In this document: in pieces, positions 46,940-57,717 of the stretch | Layout of the letters: each line of letters starts with the position of its first letter | How positions within the stretch are numbered: position 1 is the first letter of the stretch | Assembly: GCF_036884655.1 (NCBI RefSeq) | Contig: NC_088345.1 | Coordinates: forward strand, 35,125,001 to 35,189,000 | Direction: 5' to 3' | DNA length: 64,000 nucleotides | Source of the DNA: Musa acuminata AAA Group | Lineage: Eukaryota; Streptophyta; Magnoliopsida; Zingiberales; Musaceae | Program-made: the position numbers and the translations under genes | The notes under the pieces: model-generated | Databases searched by the model: none | What the model saw: only the letters and a program-made list of their open reading frames with translations | What the model was told of the DNA's origin: nothing

Positions 46940-48176
46940 TGTTGAATCTCAGATTTTGATGATAAAATCAATTGATGGGTTAATTGATCTAATCCATATT
47001 ATTGAGTTAAGTGTGCAAGATTAACTACGAAAACCAGAAAACATAAAGCAAGAATACCGGAGTCAAGTTCGATGGACGTTTAAGAGTCCGAAGAATCGTC
47101 GGAGATGTTGCCGGAACCAACCGAGAAGAAATCGGGAACCTGTCGGAATTTTTGGAAGTTCGCCGAAGAGATCGTCGGAGGTTCACGGAGATCACCGAGA
47201 AGGCTTGGCTACTTGTTGAAGTCGTCACAAGATCGGGAGCTTGCTGGGAGTCCATCGAAAGAAATCCGAGGGCATATCGGAAGTCTGCCGGAAGTTCGTC
47301 GGAAAGCTCGCCGGAACAAGACTCGAAGTTCGCAGTTGAAAACTTGCTTGGGATGTTTTTAGTTATGTAGTTCACATATAATTAGGATTAGGATTAAAAG
47401 ATAATCCTATATCGTGGTTAGGGGCCAACTGGGCCCAAAATTAGACTTGGTTTAGGCTAAATTTAAAGCCCAACCAGTGAACCAAAGGGTCTGGCAGTGG
47501 CAGCGCTTGGCTGGGCGGTGGCACCGCCAGTTCACTGTCAGTGTTAAACACTGATAGGCGGTGGCACCGCCACTGATAGGCGGTGGCACTGCCAGCATCG
47601 GGAACCAAAGAGAATTCAAATTTTGGAGCGCAAATTTGAATCCTCTTGAGGCCTATAAATACCCCTCAATTCTCAACTGAGATTACAACTTTTTGAGAAG
47701 CAATTGATTGAGAGAAAGATCTTAGAAAAGTCTTAGCAAGTCTTGTTTTTAATTTGCTAGAGTGTTCACCTCCTTCTTTCTTGCTGAAAATTATAAGAGT
47801 GTGAACCACTTATAAATGGTTGTAAGAGGGGTATTTACCCTTCCTCTTCAAGAGATTTGCTAGTGGAAGGTGGGAGCCTCATCGAAGAGGGCCTCGCAAG
47901 TGGATGTATGTCATTTGACCGAACCACTTTAAAATCAGCATGATCTCTGGTTTGCATTTTCTTATTGCTATTTACATTACTACAAACCTTCTTACGTGCT
48001 TTATTTCCTCATTACCTTTGCTGCACACCTTTACGAACACACGTTCAAGTTAAGCTTTTCAAGTTCAGTTTTTATTATATGAAAGATTTGTTGAAACCAA
48101 CGTTTTAATCAGCTGCACTAATTCACACACCCCCCCCCCCCCCCCCCCCCCTCTTAGTGCCGCTCCGATCCTAACA
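46940..48176 (+). repeat. SIRE-2 5' LTR
   Basis: TGTTGAATCTC...GATCCTAACA. Palindrome array 'ggcggtggcaccgcc' at about 47490-47590, TATA box 47654-47661, and a C22 tract at 48130-48151. Confidence 0.95.
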
Positions 48177-48178
48177 GT

Positions 48179-48190
48179 TGGTATCAGAGC
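48179..48190 (+). promoter_or_regulatory. SIRE-2 primer binding site
   Basis: Exact TGGTATCAGAGC two bases after the LTR; an initiator methionine tRNA type primer site. Confidence 0.95.
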
Positions 48191-48228
48191 TAGGCTCACT
48201 CTCATATTTGGCTTGATACCCAAGAGAG

Positions 48229-49812
48229 ATGGCTTACTCCGTCATACATGAGAGTCATTCTATCACACGTCCACCCATGTTTAATGGGTCGGATTATACT
48301 TATTGAAAGACTCGTATGAGGATCTTCCTCATTTCCATGGATTTCGAGCTTTGGACTATTGTCGAAAACGGATTTCAAAAATCTTCTCTTCCGATGAGCG
48401 AATGGAATGAATTGGAGAAGAAGGTTTTTGCTTTAAACGCAAAAGCTATGAATGTCTTGTTTTGTGCACTAGACAAAAATGAATTTAATCGTGTTTCCAT
48501 TTGTGATTCGGTTTTTGATATTTGGAGAACTCTTGAGGTCACTCATGAAGGCACTAGTTGAGTGAAAGAGTCCAAAATCAATATCCTTGTGCACTCTTAT
48601 GAACTTTTCCGAATGAAACCAAGTAAGTCCATCGGAGACATATACACCCGGTTCACGAATGTCATCAATGGACTCAAAGCTCTTGGTAAAGATTTTACTA
48701 ACTTTAAACTAGTAATTAAAATCTTAAGATCCCTCCCTAAAAGTTGGGATCCAAAAGTTACGGCTATTCAAGAGGCCAAAGATCTTAAAACATTCCCTCT
48801 TGAAAAACTTATTGGGTCTCTAATGACCTACGAAATGACATGTCAAGCTCATGACGAGCTCGAGAACCCCCTTCCAAAGAACAGGAAGGATATGACACTC
48901 ACATCACAAGAAGATCACTTGAAAGGAACATCAAGTGATGAGGACAGTAACAATGACATTGCACTTTTGACTCAAAAATTTAAAAAATATTTAAGAAAGA
49001 ATAAATTTAAAAATAATACAAAAAATAAATTTGAACACAAGAAGGACCAAGTGATTTGCTATGAGTGCAAAAAACCGAGACACTACAAGAACGATTGTCC
49101 TCAAGCCAAAAAGAGAATATCAAAGAAGAAGGCGCTCAAGACAACGTGGGATGATTCAAGCGCGTCCGAATAAGAGGAGTCCAACACCGAGTAAGTTGCT
49201 CATTATGCCCTAATGGCCATCGAAGAAAAGGTAACAGATTTAATTGATGCAGATTTATCATATCATGAATTATTAAATGCTTTCTATGAGTTATTTGATG
49301 AATATAAGACAATTAGTAGAAAATACAAATTACTAAAAAAGGAGCATGATAGTCTTACTTGTGATGTCGATAAATTAAAGACTGAATATCATGATAGTTT
49401 AGCTCCATGTATAAAATGTCATAATCTAGAAACTCTCCAAAAGGAGAACTTGCTACTTAAAGACACCTTGAAGAAATTCGAGATTGGTAGTAAGCCTTTG
49501 AACATGATTCTTACAAATAAGGGTCACATTCCTAAAAGAAGTAGAATCAGATTTGTGAGAAGTCCTCACCAAAATCCAACCACCTTCATTAAAGGCCCTG
49601 TCTTACATGTTCGGCACCAAAGCAATTGTAACTTTTATTGTAAATATGGACATAAAACTTATAAATGTCCATTCAAGAAAATTAGTCCGAACAAACTAAT
49701 TTGGGTTTCTAAAGGAACCATGATCAATTCTATGCAATATGATGAACAAGTTAAATCAGTTTTTAAGGCACCAAAAAGAAAATGGGTACCTAAAAATAAT
49801 CCCTTCTTGTAG
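48229..49812 (+). pseudogene. SIRE-2 gag
   Basis: The frame starts at ATG 48229 and has the same layout as SIRE-1 Gag, with exactly the same length to the terminal TAG (528 codons). Knuckle 1 reads C-YEC-KKPR-H-YKND-C, where the conserved Gly before His is Arg. Knuckle 2 reads CNFYCKYGHKTYKC, with its second Cys shifted by one position, so both are impaired. Stops: TGA 48304 (Trp in SIRE-1), TGA 48559 (Arg), TAA 49171 (Glu) and TAA 49192 (Gln). The final TAG 49810-49812 coincides with the SIRE-1 TAG. Confidence 0.93.
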
Positions 49813-52800
49813 AAACATACACCATCACAAGCTAGGAGCAAGAGATGGTATCTAGATAGTGGATGCTCAAGACATATGACTGGATATCCATCTCATTTCT
49901 CTATGCTCACTAGTAAAGAAGAAGGGTACGTCACCTTCGGAGACAACAACCAAGGCAAAATCATTGGCAAGGGAACCATAGATAACAAATTAAAATTTTC
50001 TATTGATGGTGTCTTACTAGTTGATGGATTGAAACATAATCTCTTAAGTGTTAGTCAATTATGCAATAAAGGTTATATCGTTAGATTTGAATCAAATGTG
50101 TGTATTATTGAAAAACCAAACCATAACATAACTATGATTGCATTAAAACAAAATAATGTCTACACCATCAACCTTGATAAACTAAGTAATGAAATGTGCT
50201 TCTCCGCTTTAAATGATGATGCTTGGCTTTGGCATAGGAGACTAGGCCATGCAAGCATAAAACTAATATTTAAGATCTCATCTAGAGAATTAGTGCGAGG
50301 AATTCCAAATATAAAGTTTATTAAGGACAAAGTATGCGATGCATGTCAAGTAAGTAAACAAATAAAAACTAGTTTCAAACCAAAAACTCAAATTAGCACC
50401 ACTAGACCATTACAATTGATTCATTTGGACTTATTTGGATCAATTGACACGACAAGTCTAGGAGGAAGCAAATATGTGTTTGTAATTATGGATGACTATA
50501 CTAGATACACTTGGACCTATTTCTTAGCTCACAAAAGTGATTGTTTCAAGTGTTTCTCTAAATTTTGTAAACTCACTCAAAACGAAAAAGGTTTCATGAT
50601 TTCATCAATTCGGAGTGATCACGGTGGCGAATTTCAAAACCGTGACTTTCAATTTTTTTGTGAAGTTAATGGATATAATCACAACTTCTCCACTCCGAGG
50701 AATCCCCAACAAAATGGAGTAGTTGAAAGAAAAAATAGAAACCTACAAGAAATGGCAAGAATGATGTTAAATGAACATAGTCTACCAAAGTATTTTTGGG
50801 CCGAAGCCGTAAATACGGCTTGCTATATCATGAATAGAGTCCTAATAAGACCATCCCTATCAAAAACTCCCTATGAATTATGGAATAACAAAAAATCAAA
50901 TATTTCCTATTTTAAAGTTTTCGGTTGTAAATGCTTTATTTTGAATGAAAGGGATGCTTTAGGAAAATTTGATACTAAATCCGATAAAGGCATCTTTCTT
51001 GGTTACTCTTCCGTTTCTAAGGTTTTTCAAGTTTTTAACAAAAGAACCTTAGTAATAGAAGAATCTATTCATGTAGTTTTTAATGAAATTTCTGATTTAA
51101 AGAAAAATGATTTTGATGATGATCTTGGTTTTGATAATTTGAACTTAAATGAACCCCCTCCTCAAAAATAGCAACTTGGATGTACCTTCTTCCGAAATTT
51201 CCTTACCCAAGGAATGGAAGTATATATATGCTCATCCAAAGGAGCTAATTATAGGAGAAACATCAAAAGGGGTTCAAACTCGTTCCTCTTTCAAGAATTT
51301 TTGTGCTAACACCGCCTTCCTTTCTCAAATCGAACCTAAATGCATTGACGAGGCCTTATAAGATGATTTTTGGGTTGTTACAATGCAAGAGGAATTAAAT
51401 CAATTTGAGAGGAATAAGGTATGGAAGCTTGTTCCTAGACCTAGTGACCATTTAGTCATTGGTACTAAATGGGTCTTTAGAAACAAGCAAGACGAAAATG
51501 GTATCATGGTTAGAAACAAGGCTAGATTAGTGGCTAAAGGTTTCAACCAAGAAGAAGGTATCGACTACGAAGAAACCTTCGCTCCTGTGGCAAGATTAGA
51601 AGCCATTAGGATGCTCCTTGCCTATGCTAGTAGTAATAATTTTAAACTGTTTCAAATGGATGTCAAAAGTGCCTTCTTGAATGATTTTATTTCCGAAGAA
51701 GTATATGTCGAACAACCTCCCGGATTTGAAAATTCTCTTCTTCCTAATCATGTATTCAAATTGACTAAGGCTCTCTATGGCTTGAAACAAGCTCCTAGAG
51801 CTTGGTATGAAAGGCTTAGTTCCTTTCTTATTTTAAATAATTTTACCAAAGGCAAGGTTGATACTACATTGTTTATCAAACATTTTGAAAATAATTTTCT
51901 TATTGTGTAAATTTATGTTGATGATATTATTTTTGGCTCTTCGGATGAATCACTATGTGAATCATTTGCCAAATGTATGAGTCATGAATTTGAAATGAGT
52001 TTAATGGGTGAATTAACTTTCTTTTTAGGATTACAAATCAAACAACTTAGTGATGGTATATTTCTTAACCAATCTAAATATACATTAGAATTGTTAAAAT
52101 GATTTAACATGGATAATTCAAAAGCAATAAACACCCCTATGAGTATTGTAACTAAGTTAGATATGGATGAAAATAGTGAAAATTTCGATCAAAAAACATA
52201 TAGGGGAATGATAGGTAGTCTACTCTACCTCACCGCAACTAGACCGGATATTATGTTTAGTGTAGGACTTTGCGCTAGGTTTCAATCTAATCCTAAATTA
52301 TCTCATCTTAAGAGTGTTAAAAGAATATTTAGGTATCTTAAAGGAACTCCAAATCTAGGATTGTGGTATCCAAAATCTGAAAAATTCGATTTAATAGCTT
52401 ATGCAGATGCCGATTTTGGCGGATGCAGGATAGATAGAAAAAGTACATCCGGAACATGCCAATTTTTAGGACATGCACTTGTTTCTTGGACTTCCAAGAA
52501 ACAAAATTCAGTTGCACTATCTACGGTAGAAGCCGAATACATTGCTGCAAGTGCATGCTGTGCACAAGTTGTTTTGATGAAAAATACTTTAGAAGACTAT
52601 GGAATTCACTTTAAAAACGTTCCCATAAAATGTGATAATACTAGTGCCATATGTCTTACTAAAAATCCAATTCAACACTCTAGAACTAAGCACATCGATG
52701 TTAGGCATCATTTCATACGCGATTATGTCCTTAACAATAATGTTGTTCTAGAATTCATTGACACAAAGCATCAATTAGCAAATATATTTATAAAAGCTTT

Positions 52801-52858
52801 GAATGAAAACCAATTTGAATTCATTAGAAGGGAATTAGGTATGTTAAATTGTCCCTAA
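49813..52858 (+). pseudogene. SIRE-2 pol (protease, integrase, RT, RNase H)
   Basis: Protease 'RWYLDSGCSRHMTG' (about 49846), pre-integrase 'LWHRRLGHASIK', integrase 'LIHLDLFG', '[12 protein letters not shown]' and 'NGVVERK' (D-D-E present) form one 431-codon open stretch to 51171. An indel near 51155-51170 shifts the frame. RT then follows with 'MDVKSAFLN' and YVDD at 51914-51925, and RNase H with 'STVEAEYIAASACCAQ', ending 'RRELGMLNCP' at 52858. Stops in the second frame are TAA 51359, TAA 51908 (Gln in SIRE-1) and TGA 52100. Confidence 0.95.
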
Positions 52859-53840
52859 GAATAAACTTGTTTGAATGGATTTTCCGTAAAGTTTTTCATC
52901 CTCTCTCCGTTCCTCGGTGAATTTGATCCTTCTCTTTCGATTCTAAATGACATGTTAAATTACCTTATCCTATCTTGAGTCAAACACCGCTCCCATTTGA
53001 TCAAGATTAATGATTTTATGATATTTTGTGAATCTCGAAATTGATTTTGATGGCTTGATTATGAGTTTCAAGTTGACGATTTGAATTTGAATGAGTTTGT
53101 ATTCGAATTATGATCTTGACTTATTGGAGTTACTACTTGAATTTTTTTTTAATCACGATCTCTTCTTTGTACACCTATAATTTTTGTTATTTATAGCAAG
53201 AAGAGATTTGATAAAATAGATGAATGTTGAATTTTCCTTTATGATGAACTCTGTGTAAATATTTTAGCATACTTAATTTTGAATGATGAATTTTTGTATG
53301 ATCAATGCTGAATTCCTGATGTTATAATCACAAATTATGTGCTTCAAGTCTCATTCCCTTTTTGTTGATGACAAAGGGGGAGTAGTGATGACTAAGTGAT
53401 GACTTATACCATTTCGATAGCATGAATTAATGAAAATGTCTTATGCGCATCGATAACATGACTTATATGAATTACAAGAGCTTGTATAATACAAATATCT
53501 TATATACTTTGCAAAATCCTTGAGTATATCGTAAGTTTTTAGATTGGTTGATCATATGAAATCATGCCTTACATTTAAATCATGAAATTCATGTTAAAAA
53601 TCTTTATCTCCTGTTGTAGTAAAAATTGTCTCTTATCATTCGACCTGAAAATGATTTTCATCGAAGTTTCGTATTTACTTATGCTTAATGAGAATAACGA
53701 TAAGTTCAACGGTTAGAACTTATCAGTTTATGCTTGAATTCAATAGGATGAATTTTAAGTATTTTTATCTTCTCATAATATGGCATATAGATAGGGGGAG
53801 TTATGTTTAACTCCGTCATCAATTGATTGTCATCATAAAA
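52859..53840 (+). other. SIRE-2 3' spacer with second polypurine tract
   Basis: AT-rich, with no coding frame. 'gttgatgacaaagggggag' lies at 53364-53382, about 470 bp before the 3' LTR, matching 41701-41720 in SIRE-1. Confidence 0.8.
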
Positions 53841-53851
53841 AAGGGGGAGAT
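53841..53851 (+). promoter_or_regulatory. SIRE-2 polypurine tract
   Basis: 'aagggggagat' directly precedes TGTTGAATC of the 3' LTR. Confidence 0.92.
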
Positions 53852-55090
53852 TGTTGAATCTCGGATTTTGATGATAAAATCAATTGATGGGTTAATTGAT
53901 CTAATCCATATTATTCAGTTAAGTGTGCAGGATTAACTACGATAATCAGAAAACATAAAGCAAGAATACCAGAGTCAAGTTCGATGGACGTTTAAGAGCC
54001 CGAAGAATCGTCGGAGATGCTGCCGGAACCAACCGAGAAGAAATCGGGAACTTGTCGGAATTTTCGAAAGTTCACCGAAGAGATCGTCAAAGGTTCGCGG
54101 AGATCACTAAGAAGGCTCGGCTACTCGTTGAAGTCGTCACAAGATCGGGAGCTTGTTGGGAGTCCGTCGGAAGAAATCCGAGGGCATATCGAAAGTCCGC
54201 CGGAAGTTCGTCGGAAAGCTCGCCGGAACAAGACTCGAAGTTCGCGGTTGAAAACTTGCTTGAGATGTTTTTAGTTATGTAGTTCACATGTAATTAGGAT
54301 TAGGATTAAAAGATAATCCTATATCCTAGTTAGGGGCCAACTGGGCTCAAAATTAGACTTGGTTTGGGCTAAATTGAAAGCCCAACCAGTGAACCAAAGG
54401 GTCTGGTGGTGGCACCGCCAGACTAGGCGGTGGCACTGCTTGGCTAGGCTTTGACACCGCTAGTACACTATCAGTGTCAGACACTGACAGGCGGTGGCAC
54501 CGCCACTGACAGGCGGTGTCACCGCCAACATCGGGAACAAATGAAAATTCAAATTTTGGAGCCCAAATTTGAATCCTCTTGAGGCCTATAAATACCCCTC
54601 AATTCTCAGCTGAGATTACAACTTTTTGAGAAGCAATTGATTGAGAGAAAGATCTTAGAAAAGTCTTAGCAAGTCTTGTTTTCAATTTGCTAGAGTGTTC
54701 ACCTCCTTTTTCTTACTGAAAATTATAAGAGTGTGAACCACTTATAAAAGGTTGTAAGAGGGGTATTTACCCTTCCTCTTCAAGAGATTTGCTAGTGGAA
54801 GGTGGGAGCCTCATCGAAGAGGGCCTCGCAAGTGGATGTAGGTCATTTGACCGAACCACTTTAAAATCGACGTGATCTCTGGTTTGCATTTTCTTATTAC
54901 TATTTATATTACTGTAAACCTTCTTACATGCTTTATTTCCTCATTACCTTTACTACACACCTTTACGAACACACGTTCAAGTTAAGCTTTTCAAGTTCGG
55001 TTTTTATTATATGAAAGATTTGTCGAAATCAACGTTTTAATCAGCTGCACTAATTCACCCACCCCTCTTAGTGCCGCTCCGATCCTAACA
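53852..55090 (+). repeat. SIRE-2 3' LTR
   Basis: It aligns with the 5' LTR throughout. Palindrome array about 54400-54530, TATA box 54587-54594. The C tract is short here and broken by an A ('cacccacccctctt'). Confidence 0.95.
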
Positions 55091-55095
55091 GGCCT

Positions 55096-55221
55096 AACCT
55101 CTGATTATACTACTTTAATCGATTTATCTTTCCTTGATTGAAGATAGTCTTACGTCATTTAAATGCATATTAGATTATAACTTTATCAATTGGTTTCATC
55201 ATCAAAATTCGAGATTCAATA
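55096..55221 (-). repeat. NS-1 right LTR, second piece
   Basis: The last 126 bp of the LTR after SIRE-2, ending gattcaata at 55221, followed by GTGAC, the partner of GTGGC at 18052. Confidence 0.87.
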
Positions 55222-55226
55222 GTGAC

Positions 55227-56832
55227 AACCACCATTCCCTCATGTACATACATTCACCTCACTACAAGTATCACTACAACATAAGTGTTTATTTAACAAC
55301 TCTACCTTCTTCTTCACAAGTTCTAACTAACTATCTCCTTGTTTTAACTAAGGTGTTCTTGAATCTCACCCAATATATATAAGCACTAGTCAGTGCAATA
55401 TAAACGATCGCCCTGCTCCTGCCACAATCATACCGACAAGTGGCATCACCACCTTAATCATTGACGATAATTCCACAACCGCACATGTTGATGTCCACTA
55501 GCATTTGATCTTTTAGGTTTTATCATAAGATTTTATTTGATTACAATAAAAGAAACTTTTGAAAAAAAAATAGTAATAGATTTAGAATCTTTCATAGAAC
55601 TTTAAGTTAATATAAAAGAATGAAGTTTTTATCTTTTATCTCCGAACATACTTTTAAACATTTTTCAAGATTATGTTGACGTTAATATTAACATAAATCA
55701 AGAAAATAAGGCTTATTGTAGCATGGAGTGGACTCTTGCATCTTTCAATATGTCCTCGTTTATTTAATATTTTTAAATTTTAGTTTAACATCCTACATAT
55801 CACAATTAATAAAATTATTTTTTATTAAATTTTATAATCCTCATGAAATAAATAAAATTTTTATTTTAACTGTCAAAAATTGATAATGTTTACCTTTAAA
55901 GGTAGAAAGAAGTTTTAGAAATACTTATTTCAGTAAGTGTCTTTTTTTTAAAACCTTTCGGATCTACTGATTTTTTTTAATCATTGTACTGTTATTAATC
56001 TTACTTCAAATCGAGCTCTGAGACTATAATTATTGGCTTCTGCAAAACTTAATGAGAAAATGGAGAAGACACTAGAAGATTATTTGAAATCTACGGTGCC
56101 TCGGATAAGTCCCGTAACATCTGTTTATAGTAATAAAAAATTGCATTTTTAAGTGGATAAACACCCTCGTTGTAACTACATCTATCCACTTTGAATTGTT
56201 CCAAAACAGATGAACAGTTCCCGAACCCAACTAATCCAAATCATCATCTTATTTTTCATCATAACTGTTCAGATTAATTTTATCACTACTAGTTATCATC
56301 GGCGACGCCATTACCACCGGTTTAGGAGCAAAGGAAACGAGGCAGGGCTGATCACGTCTCCAATATCGACCATGGATTCTTTCTTGCTCGTCTCTTCCGC
56401 CAGTCCTACCGCCGCGGCCCCTCCTTCTGGCGCTGCAGTTTTACTGGTTTAGAAAGAGAAAGAGGAGAGTGCGAACGCAGAGAAGGGGTTATATCCACTC
56501 CCTGCGCCTCGGAGTAACAGCTGGGAGCCACCCAAGCTTCTGCTGCTGTTCCCCGTCCATTCTCCCAAGCGCTCCTCCGTTTCTTCCTCAGAGTAGTCTC
56601 GACTTCTTATCGTTGTTATCTACGTCTCTAGGGTGCACGAGTGCAAGGAGCAGTTCTACGTGGTTATCTGTGTTCTGAGGTGCCTGAAGATCCGTGCCAA
56701 GTCTAATCGTTTTGTGATTTGTGCTAACTTGGCTTTGGGAAAAGAAGAAAGTAACTAAAATTAGGAATGGCCAATGGTAGTGGGTCGGATTCATTTAAAT
56801 AAGATAAAGAATTAGAAGATTCAAATATGTAT
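55227..56832. other. Mostly AT-rich anonymous DNA with a possible broken exon
   Basis: 55227-56200 shows no genes or repeats I can name. A GC-richer patch at about 56371-56596 reads on the plus strand 'MDSFLLVSSASPTAAAPPSG', then a TAG at 56450, then 'ANAEKGLYPLPAPRSNSWEP' and onward to another TAG. Composition resembles the N-terminal exon of a plant gene, but I do not recognise the family. It could be a pseudogene fragment. Confidence 0.4.
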
Positions 56833-57561
56833 TGTGATATGGCAAAAAATGGCAGACCCAGCACAGCCGGACGGGACAGAAGCAGGTAATGGTTGAAGCT
56901 CGCCCATACCCTGCGATCCCCCGATCTCCCACGCAACCCCCTGAGCAACACACTGCCCGAGGCTCTCCGTACCCTGCAGCAGCTCGGCCTCCCACACAAC
57001 CCCAGCGGTAACATCAAACCTCCTCTATAAATACCCCCGAGCCCTTGGCAAAAAGGGGGGATCATACACTCAACAGACGGAGGTGCGAGACGGTGTCGCC
57101 TCTTCCTGGCGCTGTGGCGGAGCTTCTTCCCGACCGGGACGACCCGACCTCCCGACCCGAACCGCCGAGCTTGGAGAGGAACTCACTCAAACACAACACT
57201 CAGAGGCTCTTCTTCTGCCTCATCCACAATCCCCTCCACATCCTTCTCTAACTTGATCGTCGGAGGGGTCGGGCCGAGCTCCCGGCCCGACCTGTGTGCA
57301 GGTGCAAGACGGTGTTGCCTCTTCCCGAAGCTGCGGCGGAGCTGCCTCCCGACCCGAGCCGCCGACCCGAATCGCCGACCCGAGCTGCCTCCCGACCCGA
57401 CCGGGTGACCCGAGCTGCCGAACCGACCTCCCGACCCGAACCACCGAGCTCGGCCGCCAGGAGACCTCGAGGAGCGCCCCCAAGGAGATCACCGCCTTCC
57501 GGACCCGAACCAAGCCGCGACGGCCCCGAGGCCACGGCTAAAAAAGTTACTTACACTAACA
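56833..57561 (+). repeat. Putative Ty3-gypsy 5' LTR
   Basis: It begins about TGTGATATGG and ends CTTACACTAACA just before a primer-like site. TATA box 'ctctataaataccccc' at 57026-57033. The downstream R/U5 part is C/G-rich with repeated 'ccgacccgagc' words (57330-57430). The left boundary is a guess and no second LTR lies in the window. Confidence 0.55.
57026..57033 (+). promoter_or_regulatory. TATA box of putative gypsy LTR
   Basis: TATAAATA after a C/T-rich stretch, in a position consistent with the LTR promoter. Confidence 0.6.
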
Positions 57562-57564
57562 TAA

Positions 57565-57584
57565 TGGCGCTAGAAGGAGGGCCC
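57565..57584 (+). promoter_or_regulatory. Putative gypsy primer binding site
   Basis: 'tggcgctagaaggagggccc' begins with the TGG expected opposite a tRNA CCA end but is not the iMet type. A degenerate copy is at 17943-17962. The tRNA is not identified. Confidence 0.55.
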
Positions 57585-57717
57585 GGAATGACGGTATGTT
57601 AGCTTCCTCTTTGGTTGCTCCGCTGCAATCGACCTGCACCAGAAGCAGCGACTTCTGGGGCTGGTCTCTGTCTGCGCCGAGCTTCGCGGCCCCACGCGCG
57701 CGGCTCGGTCCCATGCG

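Larger units (their letters stand above)
46940..55090 (+). mobile_element. SIRE-2: complete but inactivated SIRE/Maximus-like element in the NS-1 right LTR
   Basis: LTRs 46940-48176 (1237 bp) and 53852-55090 (1239 bp). TSD AGCCT / GGCCT (46935-46939, 55091-55095; one mismatch). Exact iMet primer site, gag-pol 48229-52858, polypurine tract 53841-53851. The coding region is clearly related to SIRE-1, but the LTR is about 500 bp shorter and carries a different palindrome spacer, so it represents a distinct subfamily. No envelope-like frame is seen. Confidence 0.95.
18057..55221 (-). mobile_element. NS-1: outermost nested element, non-autonomous SIRE-like retrotransposon
   Basis: Its pieces are the left LTR 18057-18218 plus 28685-29783, the internal part 29784-31863 plus 45299-45798, and the right LTR 45799-46939 plus 55096-55221. 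Without its insertions both LTRs are about 1.26 kb (1261 and 1267 bp). The flanks GTGGC (18052-18056) and GTGAC (55222-55226) are a TSD with one mismatch. Ends are TGTTAGGAC / ATTCAATA. The internal part carries only a broken gag N-terminal portion, a long non-coding 3' spacer and polypurine-like motifs; no pol trace is seen. It hosts NS-2, LARD-1 and SIRE-2. Confidence 0.88.
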
